Origin: Sphingopyxis sp.
GTDB lineage: Bacteria > Pseudomonadota > Alphaproteobacteria > Sphingomonadales > Sphingomonadaceae
NCBI GenBank assembly: GCA_030145715.1
Contig: JAIXHQ010000018.1
Span: 1 to 63,136 of the forward strand
Direction: 5' to 3'
Length of the DNA stretch: 63,136 nt
The notes under the pieces were generated by a model, which did no database searches, was not told the DNA's origin, and worked only from the letters and a program-made list of their open reading frames with translations. Positions 18,824 through 26,092 of this stretch are shown here, piece after piece. The position numbers and the translations under genes were made by a program. Position 1 is the stretch's first letter; each line of letters opens with the position of its first letter.

Positions 18824-19345
18824 ATGATGAAGAAAGTCATGCTGGCGGTGTCGACGCTGGCGCTCGTCGCAACGGCCGCTCCGGCGTTTGCGCAGAATCA
18901 GGACAATGACAACAGCGTCAATGGCGCTGCGGGCGGTTTTGGCAACGACACCACCGTGGTCAACGACCTGATCGACATGTTCGTCCAGGACAATGCTGCC
19001 GATAGCTATCAGAACAGCAGCCAGGACAATGACCAGGACAATGACGGCAATGGATCGCTCAACGGCAACAACACGCTCATTGCGACCCAGACGCTGAATG
19101 CGACCAACACCAACCGGAATATGGACCAGTTGGTCGGCATGAACGATGCCGACGAAGCCAGCACCGCCATCGATTATGAGAGCGGCAACAATTCGGTTCG
19201 TGGCAATGCGTTCGCGGCCTATGCTGGCATCCTGAACGCCTCCTGGAACACGGGCATCAACGCCAACACCCAGTCCGCGACCAACATCGCGGCGTCGGGC
19301 AATGTCAACTTTGGTGCCCAGGGCGCTGCGCCTGCTCCCCAATAA
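18824..19345 (+). CDS. Secreted Asn/Asp/Gln-rich protein, candidate functional-amyloid (Fap-like) fibre subunit
   Basis: 173 residues with a clear Sec signal peptide (cleavage after AFA, residue 23). About one residue in five of the mature chain is Asn. There is no Cys and no Lys, and the sequence is low-complexity with a degenerate N-G-N and AAxG pattern (SQDNDQDNDGNG; NGNNTLIATQTLN; then AAYAGILNASWNTGINANTQ). This composition resembles FapB/FapC, the amyloid subunits of Pseudomonas, whose repeats are Asn/Gln/Gly/Ala-rich. It is first in a four-gene operon and is followed by a strong hairpin. AGAGGAAG lies 7 nt upstream. Assignment as amyloid rests on composition and context, not alignment. 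Confidence 0.65.
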   Translation: MMKKVMLAVSTLALVATAAPAFAQNQDNDNSVNGAAGGFGNDTTVVNDLIDMFVQDNAADSYQNSSQDNDQDNDGNGSLNGNNTLIATQTLNATNTNRNMDQLVGMNDADEASTAIDYESGNNSVRGNAFAAYAGILNASWNTGINANTQSATNIAASGNVNFGAQGAAPAPQ

Positions 19346-19357
19346 GACGTCCCCCGG

Positions 19358-19391
19358 ATGGCCGACCCGTCACCACTGCCGGGTCGGCCAT
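19358..19391 (+). promoter_or_regulatory. Perfect 12-bp hairpin between subunit gene and downstream genes (likely attenuator / mRNA 3' stabiliser)
   Basis: ATGGCCGACCCG and CGGGTCGGCCAT form a perfect 12-bp stem with a 10-nt loop. It starts 12 nt after the Asn-rich gene. The next bases lack a T-run, so it is more likely a leaky terminator or an RNase-stopping structure than a full terminator. Such hairpins commonly raise expression of a major fibre subunit over its assembly genes. Confidence 0.7.
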
Positions 19392-19426
19392 TCATTCGCG
19401 TCATGTGTGCAAGGAACGCCCGCGTC

Positions 19427-19834
19427 ATGAAACCCCCGATCATACCGCTCCTGCTGATTATAGCAGGCCTGTCCACACCCGTATCGGCGCAATTGCCGCC
19501 CACCGACGCGGCAACCCCCGTCACCGCCCCGGCGGCGGCGAACGAAATGGTGGGCGAACAGGAAATTCTGGTTCAGGCGGTGCGCAGTTCGCCGATGCTG
19601 AACGACAAGGAGTTGAACGGGCTGCGCGGCGGCCAGTCGCTCGTCATCACCAACCAGACGATGGAGTCGCTTGTCAGCGGCAATATCCTGAAGGGCGATT
19701 ATACCGCGGGGGCCGTCACGCTCAGCGATTTCGCCCTGTCCAATTTCAACGGCGTCGGCAATCTGCTGATTAATACCGGCGCGCAGGTCAGTGCCCAGAG
19801 CGGCATGAACCTGACGATCAACATGGGCAATTGA
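19427..19834 (+). CDS. Secreted protein with double-glycine leader motif, Fap-cluster component
   Basis: 135 residues from ATG 19427, with a Sec signal peptide (cleavage near VSA-Q, residue 21). Residues 58-69 read LNDKELNGLRGG. This is an exact match to the double-glycine leader pattern (L-12, E-8, L-7, L-4, G-2, G-1) recognised by C39 peptidases. The C-terminus, GNLLINTGAQVSAQSGMNL, resembles the NILVNTASNVSVNQQVDAVL segment of the protein at 20573-21151, so the two are probably paralogues. A C39 peptidase gene starts 7 nt downstream. I propose it is a minor fibre, nucleator or chaperone-like component processed in the periplasm. Confidence 0.65.
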   Translation: MKPPIIPLLLIIAGLSTPVSAQLPPTDAATPVTAPAAANEMVGEQEILVQAVRSSPMLNDKELNGLRGGQSLVITNQTMESLVSGNILKGDYTAGAVTLSDFALSNFNGVGNLLINTGAQVSAQSGMNLTINMGN

Positions 19835-19841
19835 GCCCGTC

Positions 19842-20576
19842 ATGCGGCCCATGCGGACCCTGATCGCGGGCCTGTTGTGTGCGCTCGCGGCAAGCCCGGC
19901 CGCGGCAGAGGTCCGGCTGACCGGCCCTGAAACCGGCGGCAATTATCAACTGGAGGTGATGACCTGGTGGGACATTCCCTTTCGGTCGGTCATCCGCCAG
20001 CGATATGATTTCAGTTGCGGTTCGGCGGCGCTCGCCACCCTGCTCACCTATCATTATGGCGCGCCGACGTCGGAAGCGATGCCGTTCCGCGCGATGTGGG
20101 AAAAGGGCGACCGCGAAGCGATACGCAAGGTCGGCTTTTCGATGCTCGACATGAAGAATTATCTCGCCTCGCGCGGCTATCGCGCCGAAGGCTTTCGAAT
20201 CACGACGCAGCAGTTGACGCAGGTAAAGCGCCCGACGATCGTCCTGCTCGACGTCAAAGGTTTCAAGCATTTCGTCGTCGTCAAGGGCGTCCGGGGCGAC
20301 CGCGTTCTGACCGGCGATTCGGTCCTTGGCCTGAACGAATATTCGCTCAAGGATTTCGAAAAACACTGGAACGGCATCGCGCTCGCCATCGTCGATGGCG
20401 GAAAGCAGCGCCCCATATTCAATCTTGCCGGCGACTGGGGACCCTGGTCGCAGGCACCGCTCGAAAACGATGGGTCGCTCCGCGTGTCGGTCGGCGATCT
20501 GACGACCAACCTTCCCCCGCAATATCAGTTGACGCCGCAAATTCTGCTCGATGTGCGCGTCGGCACCGTGAAATGA
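19842..20576 (+). CDS. Periplasmic C39-family cysteine peptidase (FapD-like)
   Basis: 244 residues with a Sec signal peptide (ending AAA-E, residue 22). The C39 core is visible: oxyanion Gln53, catalytic Cys59 in RQRYDFSCGSAALATLL, catalytic His143 in GFKHFVVVKGV and Asp159 in LTGDSVLG. Unlike bacteriocin exporters it has no ABC transporter domain, and it is exported itself, as is FapD of the Pseudomonas fap operon. It lies between two secreted proteins that each carry a double-glycine motif, its likely substrates. Its stop overlaps the next ATG (ATGA). The peptidase call is firm; the FapD role is by context. Confidence 0.85.
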   Translation: MRPMRTLIAGLLCALAASPAAAEVRLTGPETGGNYQLEVMTWWDIPFRSVIRQRYDFSCGSAALATLLTYHYGAPTSEAMPFRAMWEKGDREAIRKVGFSMLDMKNYLASRGYRAEGFRITTQQLTQVKRPTIVLLDVKGFKHFVVVKGVRGDRVLTGDSVLGLNEYSLKDFEKHWNGIALAIVDGGKQRPIFNLAGDWGPWSQAPLENDGSLRVSVGDLTTNLPPQYQLTPQILLDVRVGTVK

Positions 20577-21151
20577 GGTCGGCCATGCCTTCGCGCCTCC
20601 TTGCCCTCGCCCTTGCGCCCCTGCTGCTGGCGGCGACCGAGCCGGGCGATGCCGATCCGCTGACGGATACGGCGGCGGTATCCGACGAAGTGCTGGCGAT
20701 GCAACGCGGGGGCTTTGCGTTCCAGGGTATGGTCATCGCGTTCGGCGCCGATATTCGCAGCTTCATCAACGACGAATTGGCCCTGCGGACGATCATAAGC
20801 TGGACGCCAGAGGGGCAGTCGGTCGAACGGTTCATATCGCCCTCGCTGACGGCCGTCGATGCGGCGCAGATACAGGGCGGCATCCTGACCAGCGGCGGCA
20901 TCACCATGCGCGTGGGGAACGAGAAGATATTCTTGGCAAATGAAGGGCAGACGGCGCTGATTCAGCGCACCGATGCGATCCAGAATATTCTGGTCAACAC
21001 CGCCAGCAATGTTTCGGTGAACCAGCAGGTCGACGCCGTGCTCAACGTCAGCGGCTATGAAGGCTTTCGCGACATCCTTTCGATGACGCGGATGAGCGAT
21101 GCGATCGGGTCGGTGATGGGCGCGCAGACGATCGGATCGCTCGGCAATTGA
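20573..21151 (+). CDS. Secreted protein with double-glycine-like leader, Fap-cluster component
   Basis: 192 residues from ATG 20573, which overlaps the peptidase stop (ATGA). ATG 20585 (MPSRLLALALAP) is an alternative. The signal peptide ends near LAA, residue 21. Residues 36-47 read VSDEVLAMQRGG, a weaker double-glycine leader than that of 19427-19834. A central domain (residues 60-130) has GGILTSGGITMRVGNEKIF. The C-terminal part has NILVNTASNVSVNQQ, Asn/Gln-rich and similar to the sister protein. It has no Cys. A strong terminator follows. Function is inferred from the cluster. Confidence 0.65.
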   Translation: MRSAMPSRLLALALAPLLLAATEPGDADPLTDTAAVSDEVLAMQRGGFAFQGMVIAFGADIRSFINDELALRTIISWTPEGQSVERFISPSLTAVDAAQIQGGILTSGGITMRVGNEKIFLANEGQTALIQRTDAIQNILVNTASNVSVNQQVDAVLNVSGYEGFRDILSMTRMSDAIGSVMGAQTIGSLGN

Positions 21152-21191
21152 ATGACCCCCCGCCCCCGTTTCGGCGGGGACGGTGCACCTT

Positions 21192-21220
21192 GGCCCCGCC
21201 TGTCCCGGCGGGGCCTTCTT
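21192..21220 (+). terminator. Rho-independent terminator
   Basis: GGCCCCGCC / GGCGGGGCC is a perfect 9-bp stem with a 6-nt loop, followed by TTCTT. It lies between the four-gene plus-strand operon and the convergent barrel gene and probably serves the former. Confidence 0.85.
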
Positions 21221-21235
21221 CATTTGGCCGATGGT

Positions 21236-22672
21236 TTAAAGCTTGCCTCCGAATGGCATGCGCAGCGTGATCGACACGTCGGGCGCATCCTCCGTCACCC
21301 CGATTTCGAAGCCGAGGTTCAGGACGTTGCGCTGCGTGAGGCGGTACGACATGCCGAAATTGAGCGCGCCGACCTGAAGAAAGTTCGACCTCTGGATCGT
21401 CCCGCCGATTTCCGATTGCGTCGGAAAAATATAATTGTGGCGATAGCCAAGCGAGAAAGAAAAGCGCGGATTGAGGGCGAAGCCGAAACCGACATTGGCC
21501 GAAATCGCATCACCCGGATCGACGCGGCCGACGAGCACGTCGCCCACCAGCCGGTTCACGTTGCGCGGAATATGATAAAGATAGCCGACACCGCCATAGA
21601 TGACCGCGGGATCGGACGGCATCAGGAAATTCACGCCCGGCTGAACCGCCCAGAACCCTGAGCCGGTGGCCAGCCCGGTGGCGACGCCAAATTCGTCATA
21701 TCCGACGTCAAACGGTCCCTTGCCAGTGTCCGATTTGACGCGCAGCGACCCGACGAAGATCGGCTTTTGCCCTACGGGCCGATTGAGTTGATAGCGCAGC
21801 GAGAATTCGGCATCGCCGATCCCATCCTGCCGCAGCGCGATCGACCGGACGATCCCTTCGTCGCGTTGCTGGACGACTTCGATGCGGTCGTTGCGATAAA
21901 GATAGGGAAGCCGGACCTCGGCCTCCAGTCGGTCGCTGATCCCGTATCGCAGCGATGCGGTGCCGACCAGCGTGTCACGGTCGGCGTCGGTCGCCTCGAT
22001 CAGCCCGATCTGGATGCCGGGGATCAATTCGATACCGCGAAAGACCAGGCGGTTCGTCGATGATCGCGTATATTCGATGGACGGTTCGAAGAAAAACTGT
22101 CCGGCACGGGTTAACACACCCTGCCCTTCCGGAACCGCGGCGATGCGCCGTTCAGGCGATTCGGCGGGAGGCGGCGCCTCCCCCACAGGCGTGTCGGGCA
22201 ATGCCACCGTATCGCTGCCCGGCCCTGGCAAGGTGGGGCCGACGCCCGTGCCCTGCGCCATGCCGGTGCCGCGAAAAAGATCGAGCGGCGCGTCGGCGAG
22301 CGCGAAGGACGAAAGCCGGTCGACCTGCGCCTGTTGCGTCACAAGCTGTTGCTGCATTTGCGCGATCTGTTGCCGTTGTTCGACAAGCATCGCATTCTGC
22401 TGATCGATCAGCGCACGCTGTTCGGCGATGATCCGCCGCTGGGCGTCGATCTCGCTTTCGCCGGCGGCCGCCGGCGGCGTTTCCGTGCTGCCCGCCATCG
22501 CGGCAGCGGCGTTCCAGCTTGGCGCGGTATCGAGGAAGGGCAACGCCTCGCACAGACATGCGAGTGCCGACGCATCACGCGCGTCGGCATAGGTCGGCAT
22601 GAACATGGCCGACAGGCCAGCCGCGGCTACGCCCATATGGCGTACCACGGGCGGCGCGATGATCCTGCTCAT
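21236..22672 (-). CDS. Outer-membrane beta-barrel with N-terminal coiled coil, FapF-like secretion pore
   Basis: 478 residues. The N-terminus is followed by a Gln-rich heptad coiled coil at residues 73-120 (IIAEQRALIDQQNAMLVEQR), then a Pro/Gly-rich linker (residues 128-180). A barrel of alternating polar/hydrophobic strands runs from residue 195 to the end (FFFEPSIEYTRSS; ASLRYGISDRLEAEVRLPYL) and finishes in DVSITLRMPFGGKL. This order of coiled coil, linker and barrel is that of FapF, the trimeric pore for Fap amyloid subunits. The gene overlaps the Crp/Fnr regulator as ATGA and converges on the operon holding the candidate fibre genes and FapD-like peptidase. Confidence 0.7.
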   Translation of the reverse strand: MSRIIAPPVVRHMGVAAAGLSAMFMPTYADARDASALACLCEALPFLDTAPSWNAAAAMAGSTETPPAAAGESEIDAQRRIIAEQRALIDQQNAMLVEQRQQIAQMQQQLVTQQAQVDRLSSFALADAPLDLFRGTGMAQGTGVGPTLPGPGSDTVALPDTPVGEAPPPAESPERRIAAVPEGQGVLTRAGQFFFEPSIEYTRSSTNRLVFRGIELIPGIQIGLIEATDADRDTLVGTASLRYGISDRLEAEVRLPYLYRNDRIEVVQQRDEGIVRSIALRQDGIGDAEFSLRYQLNRPVGQKPIFVGSLRVKSDTGKGPFDVGYDEFGVATGLATGSGFWAVQPGVNFLMPSDPAVIYGGVGYLYHIPRNVNRLVGDVLVGRVDPGDAISANVGFGFALNPRFSFSLGYRHNYIFPTQSEIGGTIQRSNFLQVGALNFGMSYRLTQRNVLNLGFEIGVTEDAPDVSITLRMPFGGKL

Positions 22673-23349
22673 GCGCCCGTCTCCTGCCCGGCGAAGGCGC
22701 GGCGCGGCCGCATCGTGCGCACATCGTCGATCGCCACCCCGATTCCTTCACCCGCGATTGCGCGCAATCCGTCCAAATCGACCAATCGGCACAATTGCGG
22801 CCCTTCAAGTTCGATCAAGCCCTGACGGACAAAGCCCGAGATTGTCCGGCTGACGGTGTGGATCGTCAGGCCCAGATGATCGGCGATGTCGCCGCGGGTC
22901 ATCGGCAATGGGATGCTGCCGAGCGCCGAAAGCCGTTTCGCCGCGATCAGCAGAAACGCCGCCACCCGTTCGTTGGCGTTGCGGCGGCCCAGCAGGAATA
23001 TGCATTGATTGGCGCTGTCGAGTGCGCGCTCGAGCGCGCGGTTCTGCCCCAGCGAATCGGGATCGCCAGCCCATGCCGGGCGACGCGCCAGAACCACGTT
23101 GGTCACCGCCTCGGCCGCCGCATCACGCGATCCATATTCGACGCCGAACACGTCGCCCTGATAAAAGAATCCAGTCAACTGGCGGTGGCCGTCGACATGA
23201 AAATGGCAGGTCCGGACCGTGCCCGACACGACTTCGAACCAGCAATCGCCGGGATCGCCCTGCGAAAAAATGATCTCACCTTTACGAAATTTTAAGATGG
23301 TATCGTGCGATATAGAACCGCGTTGAAACTCTGCCGACAGACCATGCAC
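22669..23349 (-). CDS. Crp/Fnr-family transcriptional regulator
   Basis: 226 residues. A cyclic-nucleotide-binding-like N-terminal domain (FRKGEIIFSQGDPGDCWFEVVSG) is followed by a C-terminal HTH_Crp (MTRGDIADHLGLTIHTVSRTI, about residues 150-170). The FNR N-terminal Cys cluster is absent, so it is not an Fe-S oxygen sensor of the FNR type and is nearer the FixK group. The recognition helix has His where FNR/FixK have Glu (TIHTVSR versus TIETVSR), so its operator may differ from TTGAT-N4-ATCAA. It is co-transcribed with the barrel gene and probably controls the cluster. Confidence 0.88.
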   Translation of the reverse strand: MHGLSAEFQRGSISHDTILKFRKGEIIFSQGDPGDCWFEVVSGTVRTCHFHVDGHRQLTGFFYQGDVFGVEYGSRDAAAEAVTNVVLARRPAWAGDPDSLGQNRALERALDSANQCIFLLGRRNANERVAAFLLIAAKRLSALGSIPLPMTRGDIADHLGLTIHTVSRTISGFVRQGLIELEGPQLCRLVDLDGLRAIAGEGIGVAIDDVRTMRPRRAFAGQETGA

Positions 23350-23607
23350 GCCACGTCTCCAATCTGAATTGGTAATGCGGCGACCCCATTTGCGAGTCTC
23401 TTCTGACTTTGCGGGTCATGAATCCATCCGGATAAAGACCTAGGGAATCATATGCGAAAACGCCCTAGCAAAATCACTTACGTAAAATTCCTTAGCTTTT
23501 AAGAATATATTAACATTTGATTTCAGCGTCATAGCTCGAACAGATGAGCCATTCCTGTATCCCCCTCAATATTTTGGGTTAATTGCCAAATAGGCTTTGA
23601 GAGGATA
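23350..23607. other. Divergent intergenic promoter region
   Basis: 258 bp between the Crp/Fnr operon (minus) and the LuxR-type gene (plus), notably AT-rich for this genome around 23440-23530. It contains the palindrome TTACGTAA near 23478 and probably holds both promoters. I saw no ORF or RNA structure. Confidence 0.5.
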
Positions 23608-23973
23608 TTGTCGAAAGCAGAGCAGGTGGGTTGCGGCATTGCTGCGCAAAATAAGAAGCTCGTTGGTCGCAATGTGTCTACGCCTAGGGTGTCAGGGGAT
23701 TGCGCCGTGTATCGAACCGCTTTGACCATCGAACCGCATTTGACCTTTCGTGAACATCAAATACTTGAACTGGTTGCTATGGGCTGCTCGGCCAAGCAGA
23801 TCGCGCTGCAGATCAGCATCGCGCCGCGCACAGTCGAACGGCACATCGAAAATGTGCGCCTGAAACTGAACGCCCGAAATCGCGCGCACCTGATTACCCA
23901 GGCAATCCATCTTGGCCTGTTGGTGATCGAACCGCCGCCGGTGAGCGAGCCGACGCTTTTCGACCAAAGGTAG
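23608..23973 (+). CDS. LuxR-type HTH regulator (stand-alone output domain)
   Basis: 121 residues from TTG 23608, which has GAGAGG 4 nt upstream. A GTG at 23707 giving 88 residues is the alternative. The C-terminal GerE/LuxR HTH is complete: LTFREHQILELVAMGCSAKQ, then IALQISIAPRTVERHIENVR. There is no receiver or autoinducer domain and the first 45 residues are unrelated to either. It stands divergently from the Crp/Fnr-FapF-like pair and upstream of galE, so it could act on surface structures; that is inference. Confidence 0.8.
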   Translation: MSKAEQVGCGIAAQNKKLVGRNVSTPRVSGDCAVYRTALTIEPHLTFREHQILELVAMGCSAKQIALQISIAPRTVERHIENVRLKLNARNRAHLITQAIHLGLLVIEPPPVSEPTLFDQR

Positions 23974-24114
23974 CTTCCGGTCCGACGGGGCAACCGCGCC
24001 CCGATATGTCGAACGTCTTTCCACACCATATCGCCGACAATATCTTGGTCGGCGGTCCGCTATGGCATAACAGGGCCGCGATATTGGCCAGCCATCGATG
24101 GAGACGGGCGACAC

Positions 24115-25131
24115 ATGAAAATCCTGCTGACGGGTGGAGCCGGCTATATCGGCAGCCATGTCGCCGCCGCGCTGGTTTCCTCGGGACATGATATTGTCTG
24201 CTTCGACAATCTGTCGAACAGCGAGGCGGGCGTCATGGATCGCCTGGAAGCAATTACAGGAACGCCGATCCCGCTGGTCAAAGGCGATATTCGCGACCGG
24301 GATGCGCTGGACAAGGTTTTCGGCGACCACGCGGTCGAGGCGGTGATCCACTTTGCGGGCCTGAAAGCCGTCGGCGAATCGGTGGCCCAGCCGATGCGAT
24401 ATTATGACAATAATGTCCGCGGCACGCTGACCCTGCTCGAAGCGATGAGCGATTGCGACGTCAAGACATTGGTCTTTTCATCGAGCGCCACCGTATATGG
24501 CAGCCCCAGCTATCTGCCGATCGATGAGGAGCATCCGACATCGGCCACCAATCCCTATGGCCGGACCAAGCTGATGATCGAGGAAATGCTGGCCGATGTC
24601 GCCGCATCCGATCCCGAATGGCGCATCGCCACCTTGCGCTATTTCAATCCGGTCGGGGCGCATGACAGCGGGCTGATCGGCGAAAATCCGAACGGCGTAC
24701 CGAACAATCTGATGCCCTATATCAGCCGCGTCGCGGCCGGGCGGCTGAACGAGCTGTCGGTCTTCGGTGGCGATTATCCGACGCCCGACGGAACCGGCGT
24801 GCGGGATTATATCCATGTCCTCGACCTTGCCGACGGCCATGTCGCGGCCCTGGACGCCATTGCGAAGACCGAACGGCCGCTCTCGACATGGAATCTCGGC
24901 ACTGGCCAAGGCTATTCCGTGCTCGATATGGTCAAGGCGTTCGAGCGGGTAAACGGGGTTCGCGTGCCATATCGCATCGCGCCGCGGCGCGACGGCGACA
25001 TCGCAAGCTGCTTTGCCAGCCCCGAACGCGCCGAACGCGAACTGGGCTGGAAAGCGAGCCGCGGCCTTGACGCCATGTGTGCGTCAAGCTGGAGCTTCGA
25101 GCATATGCTCGCCAAGCGAAACACGGATTAG
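24115..25131 (+). CDS. galE: UDP-glucose 4-epimerase
   Basis: 338 residues, the standard GalE length. GGAGYIGSH (residues 7-15) binds NAD, SSSATVYG carries the catalytic Ser/Thr, and YGRTK is the YxxxK motif. RYFNPVGAH and NNLMPY are typical of GalE rather than other extended SDR epimerases. It interconverts UDP-Glc and UDP-Gal for polysaccharide synthesis. The stop overlaps the convergent GDT1 gene by 4 bp. Further nucleotide-sugar genes are at 32.8-41.2 kb. Confidence 0.95.
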   Translation: MKILLTGGAGYIGSHVAAALVSSGHDIVCFDNLSNSEAGVMDRLEAITGTPIPLVKGDIRDRDALDKVFGDHAVEAVIHFAGLKAVGESVAQPMRYYDNNVRGTLTLLEAMSDCDVKTLVFSSSATVYGSPSYLPIDEEHPTSATNPYGRTKLMIEEMLADVAASDPEWRIATLRYFNPVGAHDSGLIGENPNGVPNNLMPYISRVAAGRLNELSVFGGDYPTPDGTGVRDYIHVLDLADGHVAALDAIAKTERPLSTWNLGTGQGYSVLDMVKAFERVNGVRVPYRIAPRRDGDIASCFASPERAERELGWKASRGLDAMCASSWSFEHMLAKRNTD

Positions 25132-25700
25132 GCCAGCCAGCCAGCCGTCTGCACCAGAACCCACAGGCCGATAATCAGAAACAGCGCCGCCGCAACGAGA
25201 CGAACTTTTGCAAGGTCGACACGCCGAAGCAATTCCTTGCCCAGAAAAATCGCAGGGACATTCGCGATCATCATGCCCAGCGTCGTGCCCGCAGTGACCG
25301 CGACGACATTATGATATTGGGCGCCGAGGGCGATGGTCGCCACCTGGGTCTTGTCGCCCATTTCGACGAGAAAAAAGGCGACGAGCGTCGTCAGGAACGG
25401 ACCGAACCGCGCCTTGGGCGCGTCGTCATCCTCGAACTTGTCGGGGATCAGGGTCCAGGCCGCCATGGCAACGAACGACAGGCCGATCGCATAGCGGAAG
25501 ACCGGGCTGTCGAGAAAGGCCGCAGCGGACGCACCCAGCAGCGCGGCCAACGCATGGTTTGCGATGGTGGCAACCAATATGCCCAGAATGATAGGCGTCG
25601 GACGATGAAACCGCGTGGCCAGCAAGATCGCAAGCAATTGCGTCTTGTCGCCAATTTCGGCAAGCGCGACGACTGCCGTGGATGTAAACAGGGCTTCCAT
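25128..25700 (-). CDS. TMEM165/GDT1 (UPF0016) family Mn2+/Ca2+ exporter
   Basis: 190 residues with six TM helices in two repeats. Each repeat bears the family signature: EIGDKTQLLAILLATRF (residues 15-31) and EMGDKTQVATIALGAQY (second half), the E-x-G-D-K-T motif that binds the cation. Bacterial members export manganese. I used ATG 25700 with GGAG 9 nt upstream; the frame is open further, but that part is the riboswitch region. The upstream yybP-ykoY riboswitch is independent evidence for a Mn2+ homeostasis role. Confidence 0.93.
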   Translation of the reverse strand: MEALFTSTAVVALAEIGDKTQLLAILLATRFHRPTPIILGILVATIANHALAALLGASAAAFLDSPVFRYAIGLSFVAMAAWTLIPDKFEDDDAPKARFGPFLTTLVAFFLVEMGDKTQVATIALGAQYHNVVAVTAGTTLGMMIANVPAIFLGKELLRRVDLAKVRLVAAALFLIIGLWVLVQTAGWLA

Positions 25701-25774
25701 GAAAAACTCCGGGGCCGAGCGGCTTCGCGATTCCAACAGACATCGAACCCGCCGCCCGGCCCGGACGAAGGTCG

Positions 25775-25888
25775 ATGCCATTGGTCTCGCCCAAGCGTTT
25801 CCGCTTCCACCGCACCACGACCTCTCGGCCGAGTATGTTGACACGGTGGCCCGTCCGGATGGACGGCTGGCTACTCCCCAGATGACGG
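25775..25888 (-). ncRNA. yybP-ykoY (Mn2+-sensing) riboswitch upstream of the GDT1 gene
   Basis: On the minus strand the conserved elements occur in order: GGGGAGTAG (25872-25880), a P2-like hairpin CCGTCC/GGACGG, GTCAACATACTC (25831-25842), a P4-like hairpin AAGCG/CGCTT, and GGCGAGACC near 25783-25791. The GGGGAGTAG, CAACATACT and GAGACC blocks define the yybP-ykoY family, which binds Mn2+ and controls exporters such as MntP and UPF0016 proteins. The first block includes the stop codon of the upstream lipoprotein gene, so the aptamer begins inside a coding sequence. About 75 nt remain for the expression platform. Confidence 0.92.
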
Positions 25889-26092
25889 AGGCGCGTTAGA
25901 CGGCTTTCTCCATTCTGGCAAGCGCGAAGCGGCCTCTGCCGCCTTGTCCGATTCGGCGATGTCGGCGTCCATCGCCTTTACCCGCACCTCGATTTCCTTG
26001 GACGCCTTGTCATATCGTTCATCGAAATCGGGTTCATCCTTGCATCCCGTAAGCAGCAGCAATGGCAGGAGGATGAAGGCGGCGCGCATCAA
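25871..26092 (-). CDS. Small lipoprotein of unknown function
   Basis: 73 residues: MMRAAFILLPLLLLTGC is a lipoprotein signal with LLTGC lipobox (Cys17). A charged helical stretch (YDKASKEIEVRVKAMDADI) and a Pro/Ser tail ending PPSSGE follow. Its ATG overlaps the tamB stop as ATGA. The codons for GE and the TAG stop are the conserved GGGGAGTAG of the Mn2+ riboswitch. It is co-transcribed with tamA-tamB and might be a small envelope accessory; no family is recognised. Confidence 0.75.
   Translation of the reverse strand: MMRAAFILLPLLLLTGCKDEPDFDERYDKASKEIEVRVKAMDADIAESDKAAEAASRLPEWRKPSNAPPSSGE

Noticed and set aside
18887..19100. CRISPR or tandem DNA repeat array in the Asn-rich gene
   Set aside because: The GACAATGAC/AACAGC repeats are coding low-complexity sequence with irregular spacing and no spacers.
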